A DNA stretch of 64,000 nt from Gordonia sp. ABSL11-1 (GCF_030315685.1 NZ_JASXSI010000001.1:372001-436000), one strand, 5' to 3'; shown: positions 1 to 10,718, counted from the stretch's first letter. Numbers and translations: made by a program. Notes: generated by a model not told the origin, from the letters alone.

Positions 1-548
1 GCCGCACCGGGTACACCGGTGAGCGCGGCTACGAACTCATCCCGCGGTGGGCCGACTCCGGTGCGGTGTTCGACACGGTGCTCGGCGCGGTCACCGAACA
101 CGGCGGTCAGCCGGCCGGTCTCGGCGCACGCGACACCCTGCGCACCGAGATGGGGTACGCCCTGCACGGGCACGAGCTCGGCCCCGACATCTCGCCGGTG
201 CAGGCCCGCGTCGGGTGGGCCGTGGGATGGAAGAAGCCCGAGTTCTTCGGCAGGGAACGTCTGTCGACGGAGAAGTCGGAGGGTCCCGTGCGTCGGCTCT
301 ATGGCCTCAAGGCGCTCGGGCGCGGCGTGCCCCGCGCCGACTGTGCGGTACTCGCCGGACCTGGCGGCGAGACGATCGGCAGGTGCACCTCCGGCACGTT
401 CTCACCCTCGCTCAAGCAGGGCATCGCCCTGGCCCTCATCGCCACCGACAGCGGCGTCGGCGTCGGCGACGAGGTCGTCGTGGACGTCCGCGGACGCGAT
501 CTGACGTGCGAGGTCATCACCCCGCCGTTCGTCGCGCCACACGTCTGA
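1..548 (+). CDS. gcvT: Aminomethyltransferase, glycine cleavage T protein (3' part)
   Basis: The frame is open from base 3 and runs into the window without a start, so only the C-terminal ~180 residues are present. The segment [12 protein letters not shown] at the left edge is the conserved T-protein motif. It is followed by a GcvT C-terminal barrel with [10 protein letters not shown] and a final [10 protein letters not shown] protein transfers the methylamine-derived C1 unit to tetrahydrofolate in the glycine cleavage system. The gene is followed by ilvE, the same order as in mycobacteria. Reading is confident; the missing N-terminus lies left of the window. Confidence 0.93.
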   Translation, partial: RTGYTGERGYELIPRWADSGAVFDTVLGAVTEHGGQPAGLGARDTLRTEMGYALHGHELGPDISPVQARVGWAVGWKKPEFFGRERLSTEKSEGPVRRLYGLKALGRGVPRADCAVLAGPGGETIGRCTSGTFSPSLKQGIALALIATDSGVGVGDEVVVDVRGRDLTCEVITPPFVAPHV

Positions 549-601
549 CCTCGGACGCCGGGGAGCTCCGACGCCGCGGCAAAGGGTTTGCGGCCCGGCG
601 G

Positions 602-607
602 TACGAT
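602..607 (+). promoter_or_regulatory. Putative -10 element for leaderless ilvE mRNA
   Basis: The hexamer TACGAT fits the actinobacterial -10 pattern TANNNT and lies 6 nt before the ilvE ATG. This places the predicted transcription start at or on the start codon. No Shine-Dalgarno sequence is visible before ilvE, which agrees with a leaderless message. Confidence 0.5.
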
Positions 608-613
608 TGCCCA

Positions 614-1720
614 ATGACCTTGCAGTTCACGCGTACCGAGCATCCCCACCCGGTGTCGGAGAATCGCCGTGCGGAGATCCTCGCCGCGCCCGGTTTCGGC
701 AAGTACTTCACCGACAACATGGTGATGGTCGACTACGACGTGGACCGGGGATGGCACAACGCGCAGGTGCGGCCCTACGCGCCGATCGCCCTCGACCCGT
801 CGGCGATGGTCCTGCACTACGGCCAGGAGGTGTTCGAGGGGCTGAAGGCCTACCGTCAGCCGGACGGTTCGATCGCCGCCTTCCGGCCGGAGGCCAACGG
901 GCTGCGGATGCAGCGGTCCGCCGAACGTCTCGCGATGCCGCCGCTGCCGGTCGACGACTTCATCGCCTCGCTGCGGGTCCTGCTCGACGCCGACAACGAG
1001 TGGGTGCCCGCCGCCGGCGGTGAGGAGGCGCTCTACCTGCGGCCGTTCATGTTCGCCTCGCAGGCCGGTCTCGGTGTGAACGCGCCGTCGAATCAGTACA
1101 TCTACTCGGTCATCGCCTCGCCGGCCGGTGCCTACTTCTCCGGCGGCATCAAGCCGGTGAGCGTCTGGCTGTCCACCGAGTACGTCCGTGCCGCCCCTGG
1201 CGGCACCGGTTTCGCCAAGTGCGGCGGCAACTACGCAGCCGCCTTCCTCGCCCAGGCGCAGGCGACCCAGCACGGTTGCGATCAGGTGGTCTGGCTCGAT
1301 GCCGTCGAGCGCCAGTACATCGAGGAGATGGGCGGGATGAACCTGTTCTTCGTCTTCGGTTCCGGCGCCGACGCCCGCCTGGTGACCCCGGAGCTGTCCG
1401 GGTCGCTGTTGCCCGGTATCACGCGGGAGTCGTTGCTGCAGTTGGCAACCGACGCCGGGTTCGCCGTCGAGGAACGTCGTATCAGTACCGAGGAATTGCG
1501 CAAGGGTGTCGCGTCGGGCGACATCACCGAGGTGTTCGCCTGCGGTACCGCCGCGGTGATCACGCCGGTCGGCCGCGTCAAGGGCGACAACGAGGACTAC
1601 CTGATCGGTGACGGCACCGCCGGCGAGGTCACCCAGGCCCTGCGGGACACCCTCACCGGCATCCAGCGCGGCACCTTCGCCGACACCCACGGCTGGATGA
1701 CCGAGCTGTACCGGGCCTGA
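614..1720 (+). CDS. ilvE: Branched-chain amino acid aminotransferase
   Basis: The 368-residue protein catalyses the PLP-dependent last step of Ile, Val and Leu synthesis. Class IV aminotransferase features are visible: [12 protein letters not shown] near residue 72, the PLP-lysine region [12 protein letters not shown] near residue 200, [12 protein letters not shown], and the C-terminal [15 protein letters not shown]. The length equals that of mycobacterial IlvE. The ATG at 614 was chosen because the preceding hexamer TACGAT predicts a leaderless start there and the family N-terminus begins close to it. The stop is only 4 bp from the convergent cobS stop. Confidence 0.97.
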   Translation: MTLQFTRTEHPHPVSENRRAEILAAPGFGKYFTDNMVMVDYDVDRGWHNAQVRPYAPIALDPSAMVLHYGQEVFEGLKAYRQPDGSIAAFRPEANGLRMQRSAERLAMPPLPVDDFIASLRVLLDADNEWVPAAGGEEALYLRPFMFASQAGLGVNAPSNQYIYSVIASPAGAYFSGGIKPVSVWLSTEYVRAAPGGTGFAKCGGNYAAAFLAQAQATQHGCDQVVWLDAVERQYIEEMGGMNLFFVFGSGADARLVTPELSGSLLPGITRESLLQLATDAGFAVEERRISTEELRKGVASGDITEVFACGTAAVITPVGRVKGDNEDYLIGDGTAGEVTQALRDTLTGIQRGTFADTHGWMTELYRA

Positions 1721-1724
1721 CCTC

Positions 1725-2501
1725 TCACACGAGCAGACCGACGACCGCGAGGGTCACACCGAGTTCGATCCCGGCCCCGAGCACGTCACCGTTGATCCCG
1801 CCCATCCGGCGTGCGCAATGGGCGGTGAACCACCACCCCGCGACGACCACCACCACGATCACGACGACGGCCCGGACGGCGGCGCCGACGTCGAGGCCGT
1901 GGGGGGTCCACCCGCACACGGCTCCGGCGGCCAGTGCCAGCACCGTCCACACCACGACCGAGGTGTGCTGGGTGCCCGCCACGAGCGCGCCGAAGCCGGT
2001 CGGATGGGCGGCGGGCAGTCGGCGACGGCAACCGATCACGGCGACGATCCGGCCCAGAGCGATCGCGAAAGCGAGCTCGTACCAACGGTGTTGGTCGGTC
2101 AACGAGCCGAATCCGATGACCTGGACGATCATCGCCGAGGTCACCGCCGCGACCCCGAACGGGCCCGCCGAGCCGCTGCGCATCACCTCGGCGACGCGCT
2201 CCGGCGGGCCGTAACATCCCAGGCCGTCGGCGGTGTCGGCCAGACCGTCGAGATGCATGCCGCGGGTGGCCACGGCGAGCGCGACGACCACCAGGACCCC
2301 GATCATCGCGGTCGGCAGGTCGGTCATCGACAGCGCTGCGGCGAGACCCGCGGCTGCGGCGCCGAGCAGGATGCCGACCACCGGGACCGCGGTCATCACC
2401 GCCGCCCCCACCGACCGGTCCATCGGCATCCGCGGCTGCGGTACGGGGACGACGGTCATCCAGCTCACCGCGACGTAAACGGCTCGGGCCGGCGGCAGCA
2501 T
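1725..2501 (-). CDS. cobS: Adenosylcobinamide-GDP ribazoletransferase
   Basis: This integral membrane enzyme joins GDP-cobinamide to alpha-ribazole (phosphate), the last assembly step of the cobalamin lower ligand. The hallmark motif HLDGLADTADGLG is at residues 83-95, followed by RSGSAGPFG. About six hydrophobic segments run through the 258-residue protein, which is close to the mycobacterial length. The start is the ATG at 2501, 10 bp after the cobU-cobT stop; the frame stays open further upstream but that part would overlap cobT and has no CobS-like sequence. It forms an operon with cobU-cobT. Confidence 0.93.
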   Translation of the reverse strand: MLPPARAVYVAVSWMTVVPVPQPRMPMDRSVGAAVMTAVPVVGILLGAAAAGLAAALSMTDLPTAMIGVLVVVALAVATRGMHLDGLADTADGLGCYGPPERVAEVMRSGSAGPFGVAAVTSAMIVQVIGFGSLTDQHRWYELAFAIALGRIVAVIGCRRRLPAAHPTGFGALVAGTQHTSVVVWTVLALAAGAVCGWTPHGLDVGAAVRAVVVIVVVVVAGWWFTAHCARRMGGINGDVLGAGIELGVTLAVVGLLV

Positions 2502-2511
2502 CGTCGCCGGG

Positions 2512-4347
2512 TCAGCGCGCGCCGGGCACGACGGCGTCGTCCGGGTCCCGCGCGATCCCGTCGGTGTCGTCCGCGCTGTCGGCGGTGGCTTCCGGGCCGG
2601 CCGTCGTGCCGTCGCTGACACCCGCCTCGTCGAAGGTCGCCATCGACGTCATGATGTCGACCGACGACGCCACGATCGGCAGTGCGGCCAACGCGCCGCT
2701 GCCCTCACCGAGACGCATCCCGAGGTCGAGCAGGGGCTCGAGGTCGAGGTGGCCGAGTGCGATGGTGTGCGCCGGCTCGACCGAACGATGACCGGCAACC
2801 CACCACCGCGACGCGCCGGGGGCGAGCTCGTTGGCGACCATCGCCGCGGCGGTCACGACCATCCCGTCGAGGATGACCGGAGTCCGCCGCACGGCTGCCT
2901 GGGCGAGGAACCCGGCCAGCGCGGTGAGGTCGGCGCCGGCGACGGCTGCGAGCAGGGAGAGCGGATCGTGGACGTGACGTCGCGCCCGGCGCATGCCGTC
3001 GCGGATGGCGGCGGTCTTGCGAATCCATCCCGCATCGTCGATACCTGTTCCGCGCCCGACGATCTCGACCGGTTCGCGCCGGGTCAACGTGCCGATCAGG
3101 ACAGTGGCCGGGGTGGTGTTGCCGATACCCATCTCGCCGCCGATGAGCAGATCGGCGCCGGAATCGACCAGGTCGTCGGCGATCGCGCGGCCGGCCGCGA
3201 GGGCCTCGCGCGCTTCCGCGAGCGTCAGGGCGTCGGTGGTCCGCAGATCACCGCTGCCCCGGCGCACCTTGTACCGGGAGACCTCGGCGGGAGTGTCCGC
3301 GTCGACCGACATGTCGACGACGTGCACCGTCGCGCCCGCTCGCCGGGCGAGGACGTTGACGGCGGCGCCACCGGCCGCGATGTTGGCGACCATCTGCGCG
3401 GTGACCTCGGGTGGGAAGGCCGAGACGCCGGAGTGCGCGACACCGTGGTCGCCGGCGAACACCACAACCGTGGGGGCGGTGACCGCTCGCGGGGGGCACA
3501 CACCCTGGCATGACGACAGCCACACCCCGAGTTCCTCGAGGCGGCCGAGAGATCCGGGCGGCTTGGTCAGGGTCAGCTGTCGCTCGCGGGCCTCCATCGC
3601 GACCGCCGTGTCCGGCGGCTCGAGCGGACCGAAGACCTCGGCGTCGGTCGGGTCGATGGCGGTCGGGGCGAGCGGAGGACCCGGCGTCGGGGCCGGGTCG
3701 GTTGCCGTCGGCGGGATCCGGTGTGCCGCCGACGCGGAGGTTGTTGCCGGCGTCGGGGGTACGGGGATCGGTGTCGCGGCGTCGGCGGGGAGTTCGAGCA
3801 CCCGGCCGGCGACGAGCAGAACGACACGATCGCAGACCGCGGCGACGGCCTCGTTCAACGCGCCGAGTTCGTCCTGGAAGCGTCGGCCCGCGGGCGTCGG
3901 CGGCACTACGGAGAGTCCGACCTCAGGACTGATGAGGACCAGGTCTCCGTCGAAAGCGGCCACGGCGGAACACATGTCGGAGCGCGGATCGTCGAGGTCG
4001 ACGGGCTCGTCGCCCCAGCCGCCGACGGCGTCGAGCTGGGCGGCCAGCCAGTTGCCGAGATCGTCGACGAGGGTGGCCGTCGCGGGATCGTCCCGGAGTG
4101 TGCCGGCCACGTCGACCGTCTCGACGGTCGTGTAGCGCTCGTCGCGGCGCTCCCGGTGGGCGGCGACGCGGGCCACCCAGTCGGCGTCGGTCGACGTCGT
4201 CGGCCCGGTCGCCACATAGCGCACCCGCGTGTGCTCGCGGAGCAGGTGTTCGCCGTGAACGGACTTACCCGACCGCACCCCGCCGAGAACCAGCGTGCGT
4301 GTCCCCGTCCTCGTGTGTTCGTCGGCGTGGGCCCCCCGTGACACCAC
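2512..4347 (-). CDS. cobT: CobU-CobT fusion: cobinamide kinase/guanylyltransferase and DMB phosphoribosyltransferase
   Basis: This is a bifunctional enzyme of about 611 residues. The N-terminal ~180 residues are CobU/CobP-like with a P-loop GGVRSGKS at residues 22-29, activating adenosylcobinamide to its GDP form. A Pro/Ala/Thr-rich linker follows. The C-terminal ~350 residues are CobT, which makes alpha-ribazole phosphate from nicotinate mononucleotide and dimethylbenzimidazole; visible motifs are [32 protein letters not shown] and the catalytic-glutamate motif RLGEGSGA. The start is a GTG just after the DUF3043 stop (an adjacent GTG is equally possible). With cobS it supplies the two substrates CobS joins. 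An acidic low-complexity tail follows the CobT domain. Confidence 0.92.
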   Translation of the reverse strand: MVSRGAHADEHTRTGTRTLVLGGVRSGKSVHGEHLLREHTRVRYVATGPTTSTDADWVARVAAHRERRDERYTTVETVDVAGTLRDDPATATLVDDLGNWLAAQLDAVGGWGDEPVDLDDPRSDMCSAVAAFDGDLVLISPEVGLSVVPPTPAGRRFQDELGALNEAVAAVCDRVVLLVAGRVLELPADAATPIPVPPTPATTSASAAHRIPPTATDPAPTPGPPLAPTAIDPTDAEVFGPLEPPDTAVAMEARERQLTLTKPPGSLGRLEELGVWLSSCQGVCPPRAVTAPTVVVFAGDHGVAHSGVSAFPPEVTAQMVANIAAGGAAVNVLARRAGATVHVVDMSVDADTPAEVSRYKVRRGSGDLRTTDALTLAEAREALAAGRAIADDLVDSGADLLIGGEMGIGNTTPATVLIGTLTRREPVEIVGRGTGIDDAGWIRKTAAIRDGMRRARRHVHDPLSLLAAVAGADLTALAGFLAQAAVRRTPVILDGMVVTAAAMVANELAPGASRWWVAGHRSVEPAHTIALGHLDLEPLLDLGMRLGEGSGALAALPIVASSVDIMTSMATFDEAGVSDGTTAGPEATADSADDTDGIARDPDDAVVPGAR

Positions 4348-4352
4348 CGGAG

Positions 4353-5042
4353 TCAGACCTCGTCGCCCGGCGACACCTGCGGCTTGGGTGCCCGCATCAT
4401 GCGTAGCTGCATGGCGCGGGTGAAGGAGTACCACCCGAGGCGGAAGCCGGTCTGGGTGGCATCGGTGTCCGGATAGCGCTCGCGCACACGGCGATTCACC
4501 AGTCGGCCCAAGATCGCCGCGTCGATGGCCATGAAGAGCACGAAGACCAGCAGGACGAAGTTCGCGTAGACCGCGATGGCCGGCACGAACATCACCACGA
4601 TCAGCACGATCGCGAACGGCATGAACAGTCCGGCGAAGTTGCGGCGGGAGTCGACGATGTCTCGCGCGAACCGGCGGACCGGTCCCTTGTCGCGCGGCAT
4701 CAGATACCGCTCGTCGCCGGCCATCATCCGCTCGCGCTGCTCGGTGCGCTGCGTGCGGCGGTCGTCGGAGATCTTGCGCTTCTCCTCACGCGAGAGTGAC
4801 GACTTGAGTGCCTTCTTGCGGGCACGTGCCTCCGAACGCGTCGTCGGCGGCGGAGCGACGGGACCGCGCCGCCGCCCCTGCGCCTCGCGACGAGACGGTG
4901 TCGCGCGGCCCTTGCCGGGGGTGTAGGCGGTGCCCTTGGAGTCGACGGTGCTGGTGGACGCGTCGTCGTCGGCCGGATCCGACACGGTGGTGTCGACGTC
5001 GTCGGCGACGGACGCATCGTTGGACTTCCATGGCAACTTCAC
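4353..5042 (-). CDS. DUF3043 membrane protein
   Basis: The 229-residue protein has a charged N-terminal half rich in Lys, Arg, Ser and Asp, with a likely coiled segment [15 protein letters not shown], then two hydrophobic segments (about residues 145-165 and 170-190) and a basic C-terminus. It matches the actinobacterial DUF3043 family (Rv2206 type), of unknown function. The start is the GTG at 5042, preceded by GAAGGT; the frame is open upstream but crosses the divergent promoter. It is the first gene of the cob operon and is divergent from glycerate kinase, as in mycobacteria. Confidence 0.88.
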   Translation of the reverse strand: MKLPWKSNDASVADDVDTTVSDPADDDASTSTVDSKGTAYTPGKGRATPSRREAQGRRRGPVAPPPTTRSEARARKKALKSSLSREEKRKISDDRRTQRTEQRERMMAGDERYLMPRDKGPVRRFARDIVDSRRNFAGLFMPFAIVLIVVMFVPAIAVYANFVLLVFVLFMAIDAAILGRLVNRRVRERYPDTDATQTGFRLGWYSFTRAMQLRMMRAPKPQVSPGDEV

Positions 5043-5090
5043 ACCTTCGAGGGTAGGCGATTCCACGCTGCCGAGGTTCTCCGACCTCCC

Positions 5091-5096
5091 TATACT
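5091..5096 (+). promoter_or_regulatory. -10 element of the glycerate kinase promoter
   Basis: TATACT is a near-perfect -10 in the divergent interval between the DUF3043 gene and the glycerate kinase gene. It ends 8 nt before the ATG of a 12-codon frame and 34 nt before the kinase ATG. Confidence 0.55.
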
Positions 5097-5104
5097 TCGT
5101 GCGC

Positions 5105-5143
5105 ATGACCGACCCACGGCAGAGCCCCACATGCGTGTACTGA
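5105..5143 (+). CDS. Possible 12-codon upstream ORF overlapping the glycerate kinase start
   Basis: An ATG lies 8 nt after the -10 hexamer TATACT, so the transcript may begin almost on it. It opens a frame reading MTDPRQSPTCVY that stops at 5141-5143. The kinase ATG at 5131 lies inside this frame, out of register. The arrangement suits a leaderless uORF with termination-reinitiation, but the peptide resembles nothing I know and translation is not shown. Confidence 0.35.
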   Translation: MTDPRQSPTCVY

Positions 5144-6216
5144 TCGCCCCCGATTCCTTCGGCGACACGCTGTCGGCAGTGGCCGCGTGCGCGGCCATCG
5201 CCCGCGGATGGTCGGCCGCCCGCCCCGACGATGACGTGCACTCGGCACCGCAGTCCGACGGTGGCCCCGGATTCGTCGATGTCCTCGCGTCGCGCTTCGG
5301 TGAACGGCGCACGGCGGTCGTCTCGGGTCCGCTCGGCGCCGAGGTCACGGCCGACTGGCTGTATGACGATCGCTCGGTGTCGCCGACCGCCTACATCGAA
5401 TGCGCCCAGGCGTGCGGACTGCATCAGCTCGGCGGACGGCCGACGCCGCGCACGGCCCTCGCCGCCGACACCACCGGTGTCGGACAGCTCGTCGGTGCGG
5501 CGGTCGACGCCGGCGCTCGGACCGTCGTCATCGGCCTCGGGGGTTCGGCGACGACGGACGGCGGCCGCGGCCTCATGGAGGCACTGGGCGGACCGGATGC
5601 GGCGGCGCGTCGACTCGCCGGGGTGACGCTGGTGGCGGCGTCGGACGTCGAGAACCCGTTGCTCGGAGATCTCGGCGCGGCGGTCGTCTTCGGTCCGCAG
5701 AAGGGTGCCGACGCAGAGACAGTGCATCGGCTCGAGGAGCGGATGGGGCAGTGGGCCCGGGTGCTGGCCGGGGTGGCCGGGCGCGATGTCACCGTTGAGG
5801 CCGGAGCGGGAGCGGCCGGCGGTCTGGGCGCGGCGCTCCTCGCGCTCGGTGCGAGCAGGGTGTCCGGCGCGACCGTGGTCGCCGAGGCCACCGACCGCGT
5901 CGCCGATGTGGCGGCCGCCGACCTGGTGATCACCGGCGAGGGCAGATTCGACACGCAGACGTTGCGCGGAAAGGTGGTCGCGGCGTTGAACGACGCGGCA
6001 GGCGCCGCGGGAATCCCGACCCTGGTGTTCGCCGGGCAGGTGACGCTCCCGGCCGGGGACATCACCGCCGCAGGTATCGCGGGTGCGCACGCCATCGTCG
6101 ACGTCGCCGGGTCGGTGGAGGTGGCTATGGCCGATGCCGACAATCAGCTGTCGCGCCTGGCCGAGCAGGTCGCCGCTGCCTGGGGTGGGAACGAGGTCGC
6201 GACACATGCCGTGTGA
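5131..6216 (+). CDS. Glycerate kinase
   Basis: The 361-residue protein belongs to the GK-II glycerate kinase family (GlxK/GarK), phosphorylating D-glycerate with ATP in serine/glyoxylate metabolism. The N-terminal APDSFGDTLSA corresponds to the family's APDSFKGSLSA motif. Other signatures are SDGGPGFVDVL, GLGGSATTDGG near residue 135, GAAGGLGAALLALGA and the C-terminal VITGEGRFDTQTLRGK. The product could be 2- or 3-phosphoglycerate; sequence alone does not decide. The start at 5131 keeps the family N-terminus. It is followed 6 bp later by the RarD-type transporter gene. Confidence 0.93.
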   Translation: MRVLIAPDSFGDTLSAVAACAAIARGWSAARPDDDVHSAPQSDGGPGFVDVLASRFGERRTAVVSGPLGAEVTADWLYDDRSVSPTAYIECAQACGLHQLGGRPTPRTALAADTTGVGQLVGAAVDAGARTVVIGLGGSATTDGGRGLMEALGGPDAAARRLAGVTLVAASDVENPLLGDLGAAVVFGPQKGADAETVHRLEERMGQWARVLAGVAGRDVTVEAGAGAAGGLGAALLALGASRVSGATVVAEATDRVADVAAADLVITGEGRFDTQTLRGKVVAALNDAAGAAGIPTLVFAGQVTLPAGDITAAGIAGAHAIVDVAGSVEVAMADADNQLSRLAEQVAAAWGGNEVATHAV

Positions 6217-6222
6217 CCGTCG

Positions 6223-7293
6223 GTGACCGCTCGCGACGCAGTGCCGCGCGCGAGCGGACTGACCGGAGGTGTCTACGCCGTCGGCGCCTACCTCCTGTGG
6301 GGTTTCCTGCCCCTCTATTTCGTGCTGCTGGAACCGACCGGGCCGTGGGAGGTGGTGGCCTGGCGAATCCTGCTGTCGCTGGTCTTCTATGTGATCCTCA
6401 TCCCGCTCGTGGGTGGCTGGGGGCGCCTGCGCGCGGTCCTCGCCCACCGCCGGCTGGTGGCCTGGACCGCCGTCGCCGGTGTGCTGATCTACCTCAACTG
6501 GCAGGTGTTCCTGCTCGCTACGCTGAACGGTCATGTCATCGAGATGAGTCTCGGGTACTTCATCAACCCGATCGTCACCGTGCTGCTCGGCGTCCTCGTC
6601 CTGCGAGAACACCTGCGACCCCTGCAATGTGTGGCGATCGGACTGGCCGTGCTGGCCACTGTCGTCATCGTCGTCGGCTACGGCGCGTTTCCGTGGCTGG
6701 CACTGGGCGTGGCGTTCTCCTTCGGCTTCTATGGCCTGGTGAAGAAGCACATCGGGCCGTCGGTGGATGTGATGAGCGGACTGACCCTCGAGTCGCTCTG
6801 GCTGGCTCCGTTGGCCATCGCCCAACTCGTCGTCGTCGCCATGACCACCGGATTGACGATGGGAACCGCTGGCCCCGCCCACGCGGCCCTGCTGGCGCTC
6901 GCCGGCGTCGTCACGGCAGCACCACTGATGCTGTTCGCGGCGGGTGCCCGCCGGGTCCGGCTGATCGTGCTCGGGATAGCGCAGTTCATCACGCCGACCA
7001 TGCAGCTGGTGATCGGTGTGTGGGTGCTCGACGAACCCATGCCGCCGGAGCGCTGGGCCGGGTTCGCGATCGTGTGGTCGGCGCTGGTGGTGTTCACGCT
7101 GGACTCTGTCGTCGCGGCCCGGCGGGCACGGCGTCGGGAGTCGGCAGGAATAGACCCCGCAGGATCAGACCCCGCAGGAATAGACCCCGACGAGGTACCG
7201 TTGAAATCAGCACTTGGCCTCATGGACGAGCCGGATCGGCGTTCCGTCCGTTCCGACCAGAGCCCGACCCGAGACACACAGGAGTATCGATGA
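6223..7293 (+). CDS. rarD: RarD-type EamA family transporter
   Basis: The protein has ten hydrophobic segments of the drug/metabolite transporter (EamA/DMT) superfamily and the RarD signature: GGVYAVGAYLLWGFLPLYF at the N-terminus, WRILLSLVFY, a central NWQVFLLATLNGHVIEMSLG and GYFINPIVTVLLG. The substrate is unknown. The 356-residue length includes a hydrophilic C-terminal tail of about 65 residues containing the five-residue repeats AGIDP-AGSDP-AGIDP, which is not part of the family fold. The stop overlaps the start of the next gene (ATGA). The GTG at 6223 follows the kinase stop by 6 bp. Confidence 0.88.
   Translation: MTARDAVPRASGLTGGVYAVGAYLLWGFLPLYFVLLEPTGPWEVVAWRILLSLVFYVILIPLVGGWGRLRAVLAHRRLVAWTAVAGVLIYLNWQVFLLATLNGHVIEMSLGYFINPIVTVLLGVLVLREHLRPLQCVAIGLAVLATVVIVVGYGAFPWLALGVAFSFGFYGLVKKHIGPSVDVMSGLTLESLWLAPLAIAQLVVVAMTTGLTMGTAGPAHAALLALAGVVTAAPLMLFAAGARRVRLIVLGIAQFITPTMQLVIGVWVLDEPMPPERWAGFAIVWSALVVFTLDSVVAARRARRRESAGIDPAGSDPAGIDPDEVPLKSALGLMDEPDRRSVRSDQSPTRDTQEYR
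7145..7189 (+). repeat. Three tandem 15-bp units in the rarD tail
   Basis: CAGGAATAGACCCCG occurs at 7145-7159 and 7175-7189, with a variant CAGGATCAGACCCCG between them. The units are in frame and encode AGIDP, AGSDP, AGIDP. Confidence 0.85.
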
Positions 7294-7649
7294 CCGTTCA
7301 GAACGAATCCGGAGCCGCCACCACAACCGGTGTCCTTCTGACCGAGGCGGCCGCCGGCAAGGCCAAGGCGCTGCTCGACCAAGAAGGCCGTGACGACCTC
7401 GCGCTGCGTATCGCCGTCCAACCCGGCGGGTGCGCAGGCCTGCGCTACCAGCTGTTCTTCGACGATCGCAGCCTCGACGGTGATCTCACCGACGATTTCG
7501 GCGGCGTCACCCTCGCTGTCGACCGGATGAGCGCGCCGTACGTCGGTGGAGCCACCATCGACTTCGTCGACACCATCGAGAAGCAGGGCTTCACCATCGA
7601 CAATCCGAATGCCACGGGAAGCTGCGCCTGCGGCGACTCGTTCAACTGA
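7290..7649 (+). CDS. HesB/IscA-type iron-sulfur cluster carrier
   Basis: This 119-residue A-type carrier delivers Fe-S clusters to apoproteins. The three conserved ligand cysteines are present: C48 in PGGCAGLRYQ, and C112 and C114 in the terminal GSCACGDSFN. Length and sequence match Rv2204c-type ErpA/IscA proteins of mycobacteria. A good ribosome site AGGAG is at 7280-7284. The ATG overlaps the upstream transporter stop, yet the strong RBS suggests independent translation. It is followed by a terminator, so the kinase-transporter-carrier run ends here. Confidence 0.95.
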   Translation: MTVQNESGAATTTGVLLTEAAAGKAKALLDQEGRDDLALRIAVQPGGCAGLRYQLFFDDRSLDGDLTDDFGGVTLAVDRMSAPYVGGATIDFVDTIEKQGFTIDNPNATGSCACGDSFN

Positions 7650-7669
7650 ATCAGCCAGAACCTCCACGA

Positions 7670-7695
7670 CCGCACCCCTGACCTCGGGGGTGCGG
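7670..7695 (+). terminator. Intrinsic-type hairpin after the Fe-S carrier gene
   Basis: CCGCACCCC (7670-7678) pairs with GGGGTGCGG (7687-7695), a 9-bp stem with an 8-nt loop, followed by a T-containing stretch CCGTTCTGCTCT. Confidence 0.7.
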
Positions 7696-7709
7696 CCGTT
7701 CTGCTCTGA

Positions 7710-8738
<1,029 letters not shown>

Positions 8739-8762
8739 TCCGGCACGACATCCGGAGCGCGA

Positions 8763-8781
8763 GTGGGGACCGCGGTCCCAC
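8763..8781. terminator. Palindrome between convergent adoK and asnB
   Basis: GTGGGGACCGCGGTCCCAC has a perfect 14-nt palindromic core (8766-8779) in the 54-bp gap between two convergent stops. It could end both transcripts, but the loop is too tight for a classic hairpin and there is no clear T-run. Confidence 0.35.
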
Positions 8782-8792
8782 CCGTCTGCGCT

Positions 8793-10718
8793 CTATACCC
8801 GCACGGGGTAGTGATGGTCGGTGATGTCGGGGACGATCGAGCCGTCGACGAAGATCCCGTGCCACACCATGAACATCAGCAGGGTCCACAGTCGGCGACT
8901 GTTGTCGACGACGCCGTCGCGGTGCTCGTTCAGCATGGCGATGATCGCGTCCTTGTTCAGGATGTGATCGGTCTGCGACTGCCGGATCGTCTCGTGGGCC
9001 CAGTCGTACATCTCGGTGCCCGCCAGCCAGTGCCGGATGGGAACCGGGAAGCCGAGCTTCTTGCGATGCAGGACGTGCGCGGGGACGATCTGCTCGAGCG
9101 CCTTGCGTAACGCGTACTTGGTCGTCCCGTGGGAGATCTTCTCGTCGAACGGCAGCGTCTCCGCGATCCGGAACACCTCGGGATCGAGGAAGGGGACCCG
9201 CAACTCGAGCGAGTTGGCCATCGTCATCTTGTCGGCCTTGACGAGGATGTCGCCGCGCAGCCATGTGAACAGGTCGACGTGCTGCATGCGGGCGACCGGA
9301 TCGAGACCCTCCGACATCGCATAGATCGGGGCGGTCACGTCGGTGTGTGTCCATTCGGGACGGTAGTCACGCAGCACGGCGCGCAGGCGCGCGTCGTCGA
9401 AGCTGCGCGCGTTGCCGTAGTAACGCTGCTCGAGTGCCAGCGAGCCGCGGTGCAACAGACTCTTGCCGCGTGTGCCCTCCGGAATGCGGTCCGACACTCG
9501 CCCCGCCAGCCGGCGCAGGGCGGTCGGTAAACGGTCGAAAGCGCTGAGCGACAACGGTTCCTTGTAGATCGTGTACCCGCCGAAGAGCTCGTCCGCACCC
9601 TCGCCCGACAACACCACCTTGACGTGCTTGCGGGCCTCGGCGGCGACGAAGTAGAGCGGGACGAGCGCCGGGTCGGCCACCGGATCGTCCAGATACCAGA
9701 CGATCTGCGGAATGGCCTCGATGAACTCGGTCGGGGAGACGACCTTGACGATGTGCCGGGCACCGATGGCCTCTGCGGACTCGACGGCGACGTCGACCTC
9801 GGAGTACCCGTCGCGCTCGAAACCCGTGGTGAAGGTGATCAGGTCGGGGTTGTGTCGGATCGCGAGCGCCGCGATCGCGGTGGAGTCGATACCGCCGGAC
9901 AGGAACGAGCCCACGGTGACGTCGGCGCGCATGTGCTTGGCGACGGAATCCGACAGGACCTCGGCGATCTCGTCGTAGCGTTTCTGCCGGGTGGCGTCGG
10001 TGACGGGACGCACCGCGAACCGCGGCGTGAAGTAACGCTGGATCTGTGGCGCCCGCCCGGGCCGGATCGTCGCGTGGCAGCCCGATTCCAGCCGTCGGAT
10101 CGCGGCGTGCAGCGTCTCCGGTTCGGGCACGTACTGCAGGACGGTGTAGTGCTCGATGGCCCGGGGATCGAGATCGTCGTCGAGGCCCAGCCGGCCGATC
10201 AGTTCGAGGAGGCTCTTCTTCTCGCTGCCGAATGCGGTGCCGCCGGGGCCGGTGGCGATGAACAGCGGCTTGATGCCGAACGGGTCGCGGGCGATGAACA
10301 GCGATCGGGTCTCGGTGTCCCAGATGGCGAAGGCGAACATGCCGCGCAGCCGGCGCACGGCGTCGGGACCCCAGTGGTGGAAGGCCGCGACGATCGCCTC
10401 GCCGTCACCTTCGGTGGTGAATCGGGCATCCTCGTCGCGCCGCAGTTCCTCGCGGATCTCGAGGTAGTTGTAGATCTCGCCGTTGAACACCAGCGCATAG
10501 CGGTCGGGCTGTTCCGGCGGGCCCCATCGCAACGGCTGGTGCGAGTGCTCGATGTCGATGATCGAGAGCCGGTTGAATCCCAGGACCAGGTCGTCGTCAT
10601 GCCACGTGCCGGGTTCGTCGGGCCCGCGGTGGCGCATGCAGTGGGATGCGGTGGACACCAGGTCGACGGCGGTGGCCGCCGATCCGTCCGAGGTCAGCAG
10701 ACCGAGCAAACCACACAC
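8793..10718 (-). CDS. asnB: Asparagine synthetase (glutamine-hydrolysing)
   Basis: The 641-residue enzyme makes asparagine from aspartate with glutamine as amide donor. The start is the GTG at 10718, giving Met-Cys-Gly so that the nucleophile Cys2 of the class II glutaminase domain is exposed after Met removal. The glutaminase domain has MRHRGPDEPG, GFNRLSIID and FNGEIYNYLEIREEL. The synthetase domain has the PP-loop SGGIDSTAIAAL and SGEGADELFGGY. The Rv2201 homologue of mycobacteria occupies the same place. The reading frame continues far upstream, but that is the antisense of ctaC/ctaF and not part of the gene. Confidence 0.95.
   Translation of the reverse strand: MCGLLGLLTSDGSAATAVDLVSTASHCMRHRGPDEPGTWHDDDLVLGFNRLSIIDIEHSHQPLRWGPPEQPDRYALVFNGEIYNYLEIREELRRDEDARFTTEGDGEAIVAAFHHWGPDAVRRLRGMFAFAIWDTETRSLFIARDPFGIKPLFIATGPGGTAFGSEKKSLLELIGRLGLDDDLDPRAIEHYTVLQYVPEPETLHAAIRRLESGCHATIRPGRAPQIQRYFTPRFAVRPVTDATRQKRYDEIAEVLSDSVAKHMRADVTVGSFLSGGIDSTAIAALAIRHNPDLITFTTGFERDGYSEVDVAVESAEAIGARHIVKVVSPTEFIEAIPQIVWYLDDPVADPALVPLYFVAAEARKHVKVVLSGEGADELFGGYTIYKEPLSLSAFDRLPTALRRLAGRVSDRIPEGTRGKSLLHRGSLALEQRYYGNARSFDDARLRAVLRDYRPEWTHTDVTAPIYAMSEGLDPVARMQHVDLFTWLRGDILVKADKMTMANSLELRVPFLDPEVFRIAETLPFDEKISHGTTKYALRKALEQIVPAHVLHRKKLGFPVPIRHWLAGTEMYDWAHETIRQSQTDHILNKDAIIAMLNEHRDGVVDNSRRLWTLLMFMVWHGIFVDGSIVPDITDHHYPVRV

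Noticed and set aside
1725..5042. Cobalamin riboswitch for the cob genes
   Set aside because: I searched the upstream intervals for a B12 box and saw none; the divergent gap is too short.
4786..6882. A 698-codon minus-strand open frame
   Set aside because: It lies opposite glycerate kinase and rarD and has no recognisable domain.
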